Source of the DNA: Carya illinoinensis
Lineage: Eukaryota; Streptophyta; Magnoliopsida; Fagales; Juglandaceae
NCBI RefSeq assembly: GCF_018687715.1
Contig: NC_056752.1
Coordinates: forward strand, 42,816,501 to 42,880,500
Length of the DNA stretch: 64,000 nucleotides
Direction of reading: 5' to 3'
Position numbers and translations under genes: made by a program. Of the stretch, positions 49,601-62,344 are shown in pieces (the first letter of the stretch is position 1; every line of letters starts with the position of its first letter). Below the pieces are notes generated by a model, which saw only the letters and a program-made list of their open reading frames with translations, was not told the origin of the DNA and did not search any database.

Positions 49601-51391
49601 TTATCTATATTAGAGTGCTTGCGTTTTTGATAATTTAAAATTTTAATTTTGTTAGGAACTCTAGCAGCCAAATATGAGAAGTTTGGGGGTGAAGTGAAAT
49701 GGATGGGCAAGCCAGATAAGGTGATGAAATCACATTGTTCTCCTCCATCATCTTCATCACGGTCCTCGTTCATTTCCATATTACATGTTCTTGTGCAAAG
49801 TAGGCAAAGTTGTTCTAGATAACTCTGCTTGCAATGTGCATTTCCTCACAATCTCTCTTAGCATACAATTAATATGTAATCTCAAATACCATATGAATGA
49901 TTATGCAAGAATTTCATTATTCTAGAATTTTCAAGATAGAGCATATTGTTCTGAGATGTGACTATAGCAAATAAATGCAATGAAATTTTGACATGTATAA
50001 TTTAATTAGTAAATAGCAAAAAGCCAATACAACAATTGAAATTATATTTAGCATTAAATCATATCTGAATTCTTTTCAAATTATATTCAATCAGTGCTGA
50101 TTAGTTCTTTGAAAATCTTATCCAAACTTTGGTTGCAAGTGGTTTCCATGTTATTTCACAGATTCTTACCGAGCACATTTCAAATAATTCCTGAAAAAAC
50201 CAACCAGCTGTCAGCCTGTCAGAGATATGTTTTGTACACAGGCTTAGTCTAGCAGTCTCTTGTATTTATTTCTAATTAGTCAGAGTCTCACAGAGCCGTG
50301 CAATTTTCTGGAATAGATAAATTTATTAAACTAAAAATGTTATATTTAGCTAAGTTAGTTACCTACATTGAATCATTATACAATAAATTTAACTTTTGAA
50401 AGAGTGCCAATGTCATCACCTCAATCTTCGAAATTTGGTTAAAACTTTTGTCTTCCCTCCTTTTTAGTCATTTCATTTTATATATTAATTATGGAAAACC
50501 TTACAAATTTACTTCAGTGGAGATAGGGGCGAAATTCTTTTTATATAGTGTCAAAGTAACCTCAGCCATAAAGAGTTGTGACTTCCTCTAAATTCAGTAA
50601 CCTTTATTAGGCCCTTGTTTATAAAACTAAAAAGGCACGAGTACACAAAACCAAAAAGACATGCGTTAAACTAACTTGAAATGATCATTAGCAACTTTAT
50701 TAGATGTGTTCTTTTTCATTTAGGAGTTTTTTCGTTATTACATATATAATTTAATTTTCATTTAATAACATAATGGCAAAGTTGATGATGTCATTGAATA
50801 GAAGCAAAGCTCCCGCCCCCCCTTCCAAAATTTTATATTGCTAGCGATAGTCCTCATGATGTTGTCAGTTGATTTTTCGTGATCACTAATTTTTATAGTT
50901 GAATTTTGGAGTAAGTAGTTGTAACTTTTGAAAAGGTGGGATATGATTGTCTTTTTCTTGATTTAAGTGTTTTTTCTTCTTACCATAGTGTTTGCCATTG
51001 TCAACTTCTTTGGGCAATTCCCCCCCCCCCCCCCCCCCCCCCCCCCTCCCCCTCCTCTCCCCAAAATTTCTTCCTTTGTCACAAGTCTTGCGTGCTGGCT
51101 TGACTCCAATATTATACCTTTTGAAAATGGTATCAGATAATCTATGAAGCAGCCATGGCAATAGCTGGAGTTGATGCATCTGATTCTATTGCTGTTGGTG
51201 ATTCTCTCCACCATGACATCAAGGGTGCAAATCAGGCTGGAATCCAATCAGCTTTTATCACCTGTGGAATCCATGCAACAGAACTTGGAGTCGGTAATTT
51301 TGGAGAAACTGCAGATTTGTCTTCTGTTGAAGTTCTTGCATCGAAATATAATGCTTATCCGTCATATGTATTACCTGCATTTACATGGTAA
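43641..51391 (+). CDS. HAD-superfamily class IIA hydrolase (phosphatase-like)
   Basis: Seven exons: 43641-43733, 44166-44235, 44393-44552, 45015-45096, 46059-46275, 49656-49720 and 51137-51391, in continuous frame, 313 aa. HAD motifs: motif I D36-Q-F-G-V-L-H-D-G, motif II IIS69-N70-SS, motif III Lys226 in WMGKPDK, and motif IV G250-D251-S with D256 (GDSLHHDIKGA). The cap region includes GRSCIHITWSDRG and AHGSEALGHPSG. This matches the HAD-IIA 'hyp4' type (TIGR01459) in plants and bacteria; the substrate is unknown. In motif I the usual second Asp is Phe38, as I recall for this subfamily. The start is the first of two ATGs after a GAA tract. Intron 5 (3.4 kb) has been enlarged by a retrotransposon. 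Confidence 0.93.
47345..49513 (+). mobile_element. ORF1-only LINE-like retroelement in intron 5 of the HAD gene
   Basis: The element is in sense orientation, ends in a run of 26 A (49488-49513) and begins near GGGGAGAACCCTAGAGGAGC. It holds a LINE ORF1-type coding region with frameshifts (see next entry). A typical LINE 3' tail (TTTTGATATATAAAATATTT) follows directly, with no endonuclease or reverse transcriptase between them. It is therefore a 'half-LINE' carrying ORF1 only. No clear target duplication was found (the right flank is CGTTAGTTGATTC). Confidence 0.75.
47868..49240 (+). pseudogene. LINE ORF1-like protein remnants
   Basis: Three successive frames belong together. 47868-48323 has VELKAFEFLPEIWRSSLKIV, SGIEWLIAMVGAAL and VIPEGHKGQGWEKFAAELRR. 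48434-48730 is coiled-coil-like (MQNSLKDMETQLVKLKIAIA). 48767-49240 ends ELQRLFWAINYDTKGGSSVR, as in plant L1 ORF1 proteins just upstream of ORF2. Two or more frameshifts and stops separate them. The role in LINE biology would be RNA binding; in this copy it is dead. Confidence 0.65.
51020..51046. repeat. Homopolymer run of 27 C
   Basis: An uninterrupted C tract followed by CT-rich sequence, inside intron 6 of the HAD gene, about 90 bp before exon 7. Very long C runs are rare in AT-rich plant DNA and are prone to sequencing error. Confidence 0.9.
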
Positions 51392-53571
51392 AATCTCAGC
51401 TTGGTAAGCACTCTAAATTCCCAGTAACACAAACAAATTATTTATTAAAACCTCATAAGATTTATATGATTTAAACTTATTTGATTTGATGATATGGCAA
51501 CATGTGAGATTAAGTCAAGAGTTTGTGATTTGAAATCATTAAAAGTTCAATTATTTATTTATTTAATGCAGAAGAACTACAATGTGCTAAAAGCAACTTT
51601 AACTGGCGAGTTACTTGATATCGATTGCAAGTTCGAACTATGTATGTCTGATCTTAGGACATTACTTTGATTTTTGTGTGCAGGTGCAGATGAATTTTCC
51701 ATTTGCTTGGCAGTCGTGACAGATTTGTTGAAATCGTAGACTTCCATTCCCCCAAGTTCTGACTGTCTTTGATTGGATGTTCCAATCTAGAATGGCCTTA
51801 TCATTATTTAGAATGTCCTTCTCCTTCTTTGTGTCGATCGGTGTACTAGAGGAATCCCAATAAATGGTTAGAGCCACGGCCCACAGAGCAAACCATTCTA
51901 CTTAAAAACACTAGTGTGTTTCTATGAACACTATGGAATTATTTTGACGTCATATGTGAAGAAAGATGACTTGTTAGGATTTCTATTTATTAGAGAAGGA
52001 CCTTTTTCTATTGTTAGTCGTCAGAGGTAGAGATACCAATTTGAGTTTGAGTATACTTCTCGGCACTTAAGATACAGGAGAATTGTTATTCCGAACGACC
52101 TGAAACCAGATTTTTCTATTTTTATTTATTTTTATGGGTAAAACCAATGAAAGATCCTACTCAGACATCAGATAACAGCTTGCTACTGAGTTGACACTGG
52201 ACAAGAAGATTTGCAATGAGGTTCTCTATGTTGGCTGGCTTAGATTGGTCGTCAAACTTACGGTAAAGTATGACATAATTTCGTAGTTTATTCCCCAGAC
52301 TTAATCAGACATAAACCATGACATTTACAGGCAAGTCTGACAATATTTCCAAGGTTCTCTTAATGAAATGCAAAACTAGAATTTCAAAGCAATTCGAGAT
52401 GTCATGTCCACATTTTTAATATCGATATAAAATTTTAAAAAAAATTAATATTAATGTTACTTATTTTGAGCTCTTTATGATGTTGTGAATATTTGTAATA
52501 TTTATTTATTTTTTAAACGGTGGAACCCCAAGTAGTGATGATTGTGATGGATCATCTAATGCGGACAACAATACGACAGCACATAAACCAGTGCTTGACA
52601 CACAAGATTCATAAGAATTTCACCTTCAAGGTATATGTTTGAAGTAGCATAATTTTATGAAGTATTTATCATAGAGATTCGAGAGTCTGAGACCTATCTC
52701 TAATCTCAAAAGTGTGAAAAAAAAAAAATCTCAAAAGTGTGAAAGTGGTAATGGGTGAGGTTCATAACTTCTAATCCAAAGCCATGATTACAGACTACAG
52801 TCCTGTCTGCCATCAGAAATGAATAAGAAAAATGTATTCTAAATGGAAAGATAGATGCAAATCAACCAATGAAATAAATAAAACCTTAAAGAATCCAATA
52901 TCAAATTGCTAACGTAGTTTAGGACCTCAAGCCCCAAATGCTGTCAATTTTCCAGCAAAGCTGAAACAGTGCTGTCTCATTCTCCGTGCTGTCTACACTG
53001 CACCGTGCCAAATGACACCCACACATACAGCACCTTGAACATGCAGAGCATGTTCTGACCCTTTCTGATTTATAAACCTAAGTCCCTCACTATGACAGGT
53101 ATGTAATTGACTAGAGAACCATTTTCTTTACCTATCTTATCCTTTCACAAAAAACTTGGAGCACTCCCTTTGGCATATCTCTCCGCCTGTAATTTGGGGC
53201 AATGAAAGGAGGGGATGGGGAGGCGTCGCATGGCTTGCACCACCGGCAGATGCATTAGGCTCAGACCAAATGTAAATTCATGAATGAAAATCTTTATGGG
53301 AAGCCCTTCTAACAGAACATTAGCACTTGTTTTTGGGATTTAAATCAGAGAAATTAAAAATTTGTAAGCAATCCAAAAAAAAAAATGTCATAATACCTGA
53401 GAAATTCAATCCTGTTACATCCAAACCACCATTTCCTATTGTTTCTTTATTATATTACATCAGTAATATGTAAATCAAGCTATCACCATACACTCAATCA
53501 AAATAAAAACCACAATGGAAGGATAAAATAAAATTTAAAATAAAAAAAGGTTAAAAGAAACCAAAAATAAA
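51392..53571. other. Intergenic between convergent genes
   Basis: It lies between the HAD gene (plus) and the IQD gene (minus), so it holds both 3' regions. No gene is supported. Confidence 0.6.
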
Positions 53572-56500
53572 TCACACAAATCGGTTAAATGGCTTCCTTC
53601 CAACCCCAGCAGGTAAAGAAACTGTAGAATCCACACTCAAATTCCCTATAGATTGAACCGACTGGTTCTTGTCTAACATTCTTTGGGAGCTAGAATCCTT
53701 GTTAGAGAACAAGGAGCCCTTGTTCCACTTGAAAGGCCCTATGCCTTGTGTCAAAGGGAATGAAAGTCGCCTCTTTGACTCACTGGCCGGAGTCCCTGGA
53801 AACCTATCCCTGGGGTTACTACCAGCTCTTACTTTGGCTTTGGCTGAAACTGTTGGAGCCATGTAGCTTGGAACTGAAAATGGTGGGCAGCTCATGAGGC
53901 TGTCATCATCCTTTAGTGGCAGATCAAAAGCGGAATCAGCTCCACTAGCTCTTGGTCTTGAATACTTTGACAAGCTGCTGTTGCCTAGTGGGGTTCTACT
54001 TGGAGGTGGGGTTCGAGCATGTTTTGCCGTCGTGAGTATGGTTGATTTTGAGGATTTTGGTGTGGCAATATCCATATTATCAAACCCAAAATGATGTTGC
54101 TTGTAGTTGCTTGATTGGGGCGGTGGGCTTGGCTTCAGCTCTGAATGCGGTCTTTGAGGTGTAAGTTGAAAATTTTTCACTGCAAGTCCTTCAGTTGGAT
54201 TTGCTGGAGGGAGTTGGCGTTCCAACCAGTTCCACCACCATGGGAATCCCCCAGATCGGATATCAGTTAGAGGTGTTTGACCCGATTTAGGAGTGGCTTT
54301 CCACAACTGTTGGCACAGAGAGAGAGAGAGAGAGAGAGCACAAACATCAAGACATACAAATATATAGAAAAAATTGTTGTAAGAAAACTTGGCTTCTGAA
54401 GCTAGTTTGAGAAAGAAGGAATCAATTTCCTTTGAAGTTGGTCATTGATTAAGTGTAGGCCAATAACATGGAGATAGGCATGTTGATCATTATTACGGGC
54501 TTAAGTGTATCCATGAGCAAGCATACATCTTAATATGTTATGTATCTTGAATTCATTGATCGTAGATGATAATTTTCAAACAATATAACGTTTGCATTTA
54601 CAAGGGTACAACTCTGCGAGATGCAGAAACTTGTTATCTTTCAAACAGCTTAACTCTAATATGATGGCCTTCAAAAAAGTATTAGCACTACAATGTTTCT
54701 TAAAACAGTAAGTCTCTGTAGACCCCAAGTCCTACCTAAATGCTTGTAGCTATAAATCACCAAAAAGACAGCTGGGTTCTAGACCATATTCAAGAAAATG
54801 CCTTAGGATGCTCGATAATATGAGAAATGGGGGAATGAGAACCATGAAAAAAGGGAGGAATGAAAATGAAGATCAATAGAAAAATCGTGGTGAAGTAAAC
54901 AAGACCAGATTGTTAAAACTGAATGCCCGAAGCGTATTTGTTGGTAGACATTGATGGATTTGATTGAATAGCTAATTGTGTAAGGGTAGACCAACCTGGT
55001 GATGCAATTGAAGCTGGTCCAAGTTAGCGTTAATAGATTACCTGGTGTGAATATGCATAGGCCATGGCTCTCTCTCTCTTGATAACTGCCTCAACCCTTC
55101 TCTGCAATTTTGCCTCTATCTGCTCCTTTGTTAGCAAGCTATCATCCCAGTCATCATGGTTACCTGCCTCAGACTATACCAGTACTCCAATTGTAAATGT
55201 TACTTCTTGTTGAAGAAATAATTAAAAAAGGCAAATAACCGAAACAACAACAAAGTATATGTTCTTTTGCACTTCAGACAACAAAAGCCCGTTGCCTCAC
55301 TGGGTCTACTGGTGACATTCGAAAAGAAATATACTTCTTTATTAGATTACCAAAATGAAGATCAGGTAAGATGCATTGCAATGTCAAGTCCAGGTAAAGG
55401 GGTAGACATAAAGCCATGCCATTAATATGGACAGGCCATACATAATGGACACGGCATAAGGAATTGATTTTTGTAACTAAGGTTAGAACTTTTGATCATC
55501 TGATCAAATATCCAATGAGGTACCACCAATGGGCCAAATTGGGGAGCATTATTGACTGGAAGACTAAAAGCCACATAGCTCAAATCAAATCACTAAAAAA
55601 AAAATAGGGAAACTTACTGCCTGGCTCCATTTTCCAAAGGTACTCTCCACCTCCTTATCATTCCTAAATTGAGCTTGCCGCCGGGTTTGGTTTTCTAACA
55701 TCTGGATCCTCCGTGTCTGAATTTGAGATTGAACACGCACCAAGAGTTGCATATATTTCATGGCATTCATTGTCTGGCGCTTCACGTTCTGTCCTCTCAC
55801 CACTCCTTGAAGCCTCACCAGACCCTTTAATGCTCTAAAGCTTCTCCTTGCCTGTATGACAAGTGTGAATTGGGTTATGATCAGACGTTTAATAGAACAT
55901 GCTCAGTTGAAAGAGGTCTAGAGGAGTCCTTTCAAGGTTCTTTGCTTTCAATATCTCTTGTCACATGATCTCCAAATCTGTCCAGCATTAGATATAGTCG
56001 GCCCAAAACTTGGGTTGACACGGATGAACTTTGATAAATTACTTCCTCAAGCTAACCTCAACAGAGTGTATCAGGGCATCTCCTAGAACCTATATTTAAA
56101 TCAAGGTCGGCAAATGGCCCTGCCTTAAAGTTGCAGTTTCACTCTCTGGAAATGTTGTGCATGAACTAGACTCTTTGAGAGAACACTACACATACAATTC
56201 TGGCCAAATACAGTCCAAACACGTAGTTTGTGAACAGCTTTGAATTTGGACATCCGAAAACAATTACCTTCAATGTCAAGTGTCCTATAAACTTATCAAA
56301 TGCGTTTTCGTGATAGGAGATTCATCCAAATGGTCACACAGCCCCAAAAAAGGGTTACTTAACAAAGAATAAAAATACCAAGGGATATCTGTATTGAATC
56401 TTAACTCCATATTATCATATTTTCTTGTTAGACATGCTGTGATACCCCAGGCCCTTGAATAAATGTCTTTGATGTTATCCAGTTAACAAGAGAAGATGGA

Positions 56501-57168
56501 CAGTTACCTTATAACCTCTATAGGCTGCTTGGATCTTAGTAGCTGAAGCATGGTGGTTTCTTAGAGTTGGTTCTGGTCTGTGGCTGATCTCTTTGTAGTG
56601 ACGAACAATCCGAGGAGAAGCAGCTCTAGGGGACACAACCCTTGGAGAAGCAACTCTGGGAGAGGCAACCCTTGGAGAAGGAGCCCTTGGAGAAGCAGCT
56701 CTAGGAGTCAGAAAAGGGGGTGTTTTTGATTGCTCAGCAGGCGTGGGAGGCCTAAAAGTTAATATTTGTTGCTCTCTTTCAAAGTCCCCAAAAATTTTTT
56801 CAATGCTGCTTGGCTCCCTGAATAGGGGAATGAATGAATTGGTATCCCGTTTTCCTAATCCCTTCTTCTTCTTTTCTTTTGTGCTTTTCTTCTCTGGGTC
56901 CTGCAATTGTTATAAAGCAATAATGGAGAAAAGTTCATTCAGTCCTCATTTCAGAAGTATTTTTCATGCTGGAAGCAAGTGATCTTTTCTCTCTAAATCC
57001 AGAAAAGTATTTTGAAACCCTAATTGAACAGCTCTGTTTATATCAAATGTGTTGTTCCAATGCATATATACTAAATATATGATATTGACTTACATTGATT
57101 AGCTTCTCCTTAGAATGCGGTATAAACACTCTCTTGATTGCAGAAAACCAACTGCCTTTCTTTCCCAT
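53572..57168 (-). CDS. IQ67-domain (IQD13/14-like) calmodulin-binding protein
   Basis: Five coding exons, 57168-57094, 56900-56508, 55851-55618, 55173-55042 and 54306-53572, give 522 aa. The N-terminus MGKKGSWFSAIKRVF is the IQD family signature. A Ser-Pro-Arg repeat (ASPR/VASPR units, about residues 91-122) precedes the IQ67 domain: I148-Q149-xxx-R153-G154, with the family's conserved phase-0 intron just after K156, then ALKGLVRLQGVVRG and further IQ-like units to about residue 205. The C-terminal DUF4005 region starts near residue 424 (PSYMAPTVSAKAKVRAGS). IQD proteins bind calmodulin and microtubules and act as scaffolds at the cytoskeleton and membrane, affecting cell shape. The coding start follows an acceptor (GCTAG at about 57174), so a 5' UTR intron is expected. 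Confidence 0.95.
54316..54338. repeat. (GA)n microsatellite at an intron border of the IQD gene
   Basis: It lies just upstream (in transcript sense) of the acceptor of the last exon, so the polypyrimidine tract of that intron is a (CT)n repeat followed by CTGTGCCAACAG. Confidence 0.8.
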
Positions 57169-57173
57169 GTCCC

Positions 57174-58237
57174 TAGCATTACTGTTTCACCCTGTTAAGG
57201 AAGAATATATCAAATGCTTCAGTAGATGCGAGTCCAGATACACATGCATGCATCCAGACTTGCATATGCATGTATCTTCTTAAAACACATCACAATAAAA
57301 TCTTTGGGTGGCTGAAACCAACAAAGACAATTAGCATTGGGAGAACATCTGGAGCATATGATTTGTATGTTTTTGTCAAGCTAATGATCACAAAATATTG
57401 CAAGCACAGAATAAAGCTATTCAAAAACCACCCAAAAGTTACACGATCCGTAAATTATTGACTCCTCAACTTTCTCTTCTAAAGCTATTAGTCTGAGGCG
57501 CTTAGTATCCCTTCCGCCTAATTGACATGGAAAACCATAGAGATCTGAGATAGCTACCATTCTGAGGGGATTTTTATTGTTTTACTCTAATCAACAGGGA
57601 AAAACAGAGAGAAAAGCGATATGACCATATGAGATGTCTATCAAGACAAACAAAAATTAATTATAATAGCATTTCGAAGAAACTAGTTAAAAAATTAACC
57701 GGATAGAAGATAAGCCATTGATAGATAATGTAGACCAAAAAACTTACACTAATCAGCAAGAAGAAGGCCACCCCCACCTGCCACGAAGGCCAAAGGAGGA
57801 TCAAAGAAATAAAATAGAAACCTTTTAAATAAACAGACCTCCCTCCAAAAAGAACAAAAGAAAAGTTTCATGTATAGAAAGAGATAAGGAGGACGGGAAT
57901 TTGCAGATTGGATTCAAATGTTTGTACTATGTAACAGAGAGACGCCGTCCATGTTTATTATACGATATGACTACAGAAGTGGGTTTAAAACATCAATTTC
58001 ATTGATCTGTATACAGTTGAGATCAATGACATTATCAATATAAACAAACCACATACTGACAAACAGAATTATATACTCAAATACAGAACATAAGAATTGC
58101 TTTTTATTTTCGTTATAAAGGTAAGAAATCCTCTACGAGGTTGATTCGCTTAATCTGAACAGGGTTCATCTCTCTGTAAAACAAAACTCATAACAAGATA
58201 AAAATCAATTTAAGTATTACCTAACATCCAGAGTACT

Positions 58238-58287
<50 letters not shown>

Positions 58288-58800
58288 ATTAAGGTGTAAA
58301 AGCAGCACTACTCGCAAAGAAAACTAATTTTTAAGAGTTTAAAGACAAAAATTCTCTGAATAAACAGCGACACTCGTAAGGGAAAAGGGATCCAACGAAA
58401 CAAGGAATTGAGTATTAGGAAATTACCTTAAAACTGACATCAAACTTCCAGCCTCTATAACAGAAACTGCCTACCTTTCCAAATTCTACTTCAATTAATA
58501 TCTCCAAAAGATTATACCTGATCATCAGACAACATAAGTAGCATAAACCTAAAAGTACACACAATTAAATATGGCTAAGGGAACTGAGATCATGTGTACC
58601 TTGCTAAACCTTCGGACCTTTCCAAAGGCCCTTCAAAAAGCTGTTTTCAGCCAAAAGGAAGAGCAAGTAGGGAAGAGCCTTCTCTTCTATCTCTCTCTCT
58701 CTCTCTCTCTCTAGCCTCCCTCTCCCTTCCTGTGCCACAAGTTTCTTTCCCTCATAGCTAGCTACCTAGCTGTTTTCTTTGTGTGTCCTTCCCTAGCAGT
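57174..58800 (-). promoter_or_regulatory. 5' UTR intron(s), leader and microsatellites of the IQD gene
   Basis: A likely leader exon lies at about 58604-58800: on the minus strand it ends TTTAGCAAG before a GTACAC donor. It contains a (GA)n tract (CT on the plus strand, 58691-58712). A second (GA)n-type tract is at 58240-58284 inside the presumed leader intron. (GA)n/(CT)n leaders are common in plant genes. Exact transcript ends cannot be read from sequence. Confidence 0.5.
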
Positions 58801-60100
58801 TTCTCTCTCTACAAACTTTGAATCGGGTTCCTACTCGTATGAATTTACTTTTCTTTCTTCCCTTTGCTACCTTTCACCTTTTATGGGATTTATATTTAAT
58901 TGTTTTTCCTTTTGGTGTCACTAATCATCATGAATGATGATGAGAAGGAAAGAGAAAGAGGGAGGAGTTGGCCACTTTCTCACTCAATGTGCCCAACTTC
59001 AACTACCTTTACTTCAGTGGGAAGACTCTGTACATCAAACATCAAACTATTCCCTAGTAATTAACGGTTAAGTTTGGTACACTAATTATTATTATTATTA
59101 TTTACATTTTTAATTATTTATCATAATCTTTCCAGCCTTCTTTGTGACCTCAAAAATTATTTTTATTTTTATTTTTACTGGTTCTTTATACTCTTCTGAA
59201 GATACCCATATTCTATCTTACGCGCCTCTTGAAGTGGGTGTAATTCACTGACGCGTGCTCATTGCATCAGGGTGAGAAAACATGTTGATCGATGTATGAA
59301 GAAAAAAGAAAAAACTACAATATTGAAAAGATCAAAGACGTTATAATTTTGACCTGGTACTTGTTCTTGACACGGAGAACAAACTTGGACTAAGTTTTCC
59401 AAACCAAATTTGAAGTTGGGTCCAAAGTCCAAAAATGAGACCAATTAAGGTTTCAATGCTCTCTTCCTTGTCTGTCTGTCTGTATGTCTATCAAATATCT
59501 AGATCTAGATGTTTGTATATACTAGTAATCTTTAAGATAATAGGAGAGTATATAAATATTATATAATTATTTTTTAAAGAAAATAAAATTTATTATTATA
59601 AAATTAATTTTTTTATATAAATTATATATTTATTTATTTAAATAATTATACGAGACTTATACAATATTATAATTATCATTTACTTACCGTATCATTTTAT
59701 TGTTTCATCTACTTTACTTGTAGATGGCCCTGGAGTTGAATCTGAGACTGACGCTTGCTTGCCTGCTAAGACTCCAGTTTTACAAAGTCAGAAGTATTAA
59801 AAAAAAAAAAAAAGGGAATAATTTATGTTGAAGTTGCACGAATTTAGACTCTTTAGTACACATACATTAATGTGACTATGAGCATCGATGGTCGTACTGA
59901 GTTGTCAAAATGAGAGACTTTTTTTTGCTTATTAATGCTAAAATTAAGTTGCAAATGAATTCATTTATTTTTAAAGAGCATGTTTTAAGGTTGAAAAATA
60001 ATAAATACGCAATTATTACAACTATTTTGGTCTCATCTCTCTCTTATGTAAGGATAAATATTTTTTTTTTTTTTTGAGAAATCACTTATATATGATTAAG
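58801..60100. other. Upstream region of the IQD gene and intergenic DNA
   Basis: No coding sequence. AT-rich MITE-like sequence lies near 59520-59690 (TATAAATATTATATAATTAT), which recurs near 63925-63950. Confidence 0.5.
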
Positions 60101-60119
60101 GATGATAATATATTACACG

Positions 60120-61100
60120 ATCTGTTAATTCAATACAAACATGATACGATAATAATGAGTTAAAGTTTAATTTTAACGGATTCGAATCAAAACGGATTGA
60201 ACTTTTATGACACGATTGTTTAACAGATTGATAACGGGTCAACCTGTTATGACACGTTAAGAAAGTTAAAGTTGCAATTATACCATTATACTTAAAAGTA
60301 AAATTATTATAATTTTAATTTTGATATTTTTATTATTTGAATTGTAATTTTAGATTTGTATTTAATTTTATAATTTTTATAAATATTATAATTTTAACAT
60401 TTATATAAAATTCAGTTAAATTTAATCAAGTCAAACAGGTTAATTTCGAACTATTCAATTCATTTACATAAACAATTTGAAATATGTCGTATTGTATCGT
60501 GTTGACTTATTTAGTAATATTTGCTAATGGGTCAAAACGAATTGACATGACACGGCTCGTTATGTTAATAAGTCGTGTTATGATTTGAGATTTTGACACG
60601 ATATAAATTCTATTAAATTTAATCAAGTCAGATATGTTAATTTCGAACCTATTTAACCGATTTATATAAATAGTTTAAAACATGTCGTATTATGTTATGT
60701 TAACCTATTTCGTAATATTTGTTAAGGAAAATACTAAGATCACAGATGATTTGTATCGAAAATTTGTATTTATTTATTTTTACTTAGTGATTAAGTAAAC
60801 ATTTTTAAATGAATATGTAATTTTTTTTTATTTTTAAAAAATATCTAAATAATTTTAAAAAATAGTGAAAGAAAAAAAAAGATTTGTAGTGATCGGTAAA
60901 ACTTTTCTGTAAAAAAGTTTTGTAGATGTAATAATATCTATTTACTAATAGGTCAAAACGGATTGACACGACACGACTCATTTGTTAATGAGTCGTGTTA
61001 TGATTTAAAATTTTGACACGATAAATTTAACGGATCGGATTATAATTAATTTATATGATATAATATATATATTTTGACACGAATAGAAAACTGTTAACAA
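60120..61100. repeat. Repeated block with TTGACACGA / GTCGTGTTATGA words
   Basis: Three related segments, about 60175-60260, 60525-60605 and 60950-61025, share GGGTCAAAACG(G/A)ATTGACA, CACG(A/G)CTC and AGTCGTGTTATGATTT...TTTTGACACGAT. They look like internal duplications of one non-coding element. About 60735-60925 between copies 2 and 3 is a separate MITE-like insertion (TTTACTTAGTGATTAAGTAA). Confidence 0.55.
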
Positions 61101-61149
61101 TATTTGACATTCCTAAACATGATAAAAAGATTTAAGGGAATTGCTTCTC

Positions 61150-61350
61150 CGGCATAAGATGATTCTCTATTATAGATTTTTATTTTTTATTTTTTTACTT
61201 AATAATTAAGTAAATATTTTTTAATAAATATCTGATTTTGATTTTTATTTTAAAATATTTAATACATTTAAAAAATAAAAGATAAACAAAATTTTACTGT
61301 TCCGTGAGGGTTTCGGTGGACTCTGTGAGAGTAGCACCGTCCAAAATTAA
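61150..61350. repeat. MITE-like repeat (TTACTTAATAATTAAGTAAA type)
   Basis: It shares a central near-palindrome, TTTACTTAATAATTAAGTAAA, and A/T-rich arms with 60735-60925 and, in opposite orientation, with 42545-42790 and 27170-27300. Non-coding. Confidence 0.5.
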
Positions 61351-62340
61351 ATGTCGTCACACGTTGTTGTCAGATAAAATTGAGACACCTGTCCAATCTC
61401 TTACCTAAACATCAGATCAATCATAACTCCAAAACCGGGAATTAATGCGGAATATAGATGCCTTATCTTTATCACTCTTCGTTTTTTTTTTTTTTTTTTT
61501 TTCGTTCTTTAAATTTGATTGATGGATTTGATTATAATACCTTAAAATGCCCTTTTATATGCACTTAGGAGAAACTTATCTTTATAAAGTTATTTATAAA
61601 TTAAAATTTATTTTATTATAAAAATTATTTTATAATTTAAAAATAATATTAATTTAAAATTTTAATTTTAGATTGTTATTTTTCAACTATGACATTTGTA
61701 TATACGATATTGGAGCGTGATATGTACTTGCCACAGATAGAGGTGGGGGTAAACCTAAACCCCAAAAGGCAAAGCAGTAGCTTTCGTAATATGAAAATAC
61801 TGGCGTATTCCACGTGGAGCCCACCGACAACGGATGTGGTCCCTAGACATTCGAAATTAGCCGTGTGATATCAGCCATTGGATCAGAATAGTTATGGCAA
61901 GTTGCAGGAACTCTGACGCTTATGATAGTTTTTTGCACAGTTGGTTGTAAAATATTTTTGTTTGTTTACCATTATAACACTCCCTGGCGACGCACGTGAG
62001 GCGTGAATGTGACATCAAAAACGTACCGAGTGCATAGGATCCGACATCGACATGGCAAAATTGCAAATCCTGTCTTTCTGCCCCGGTTTCTAGAATTCAA
62101 TTGTCATTAATCTTTGGGATCAGAAACAATCAAAATATAATATACAGGTGAATGAATGTATGATTTTCTATAATTGGGTACCAAAAAGAACTTTTGGATT
62201 CATGGGTAGCTCAACTACAACATGGGTTCTCGTGTATGGGTTAAAGGTACCAAAATTTCTTCAACTTCCAACCCAAAACACTTCCACTTGCATATCTTTA
62301 CGTAGAAAGTATTTTAAATTTAAAACAAAAAAATAGAATT
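61351..62340. other. Intergenic, no gene seen
   Basis: A moderately GC-richer stretch (about 61740-62060) with no recognisable coding sequence. A T-run lies near 61482-61502. Confidence 0.5.
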
Positions 62341-62344
62341 ACTA

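Noticed and set aside
50886..51247. Glycine-rich open frames on the minus strand
   Set aside because: They are translations of the poly-C tract and have no other protein character.
60170..60250. Possible tRNA-like sequence (GGATTCGAATC)
   Set aside because: No cloverleaf arms could be built around it; it belongs to the repeated block at 60120-61100.
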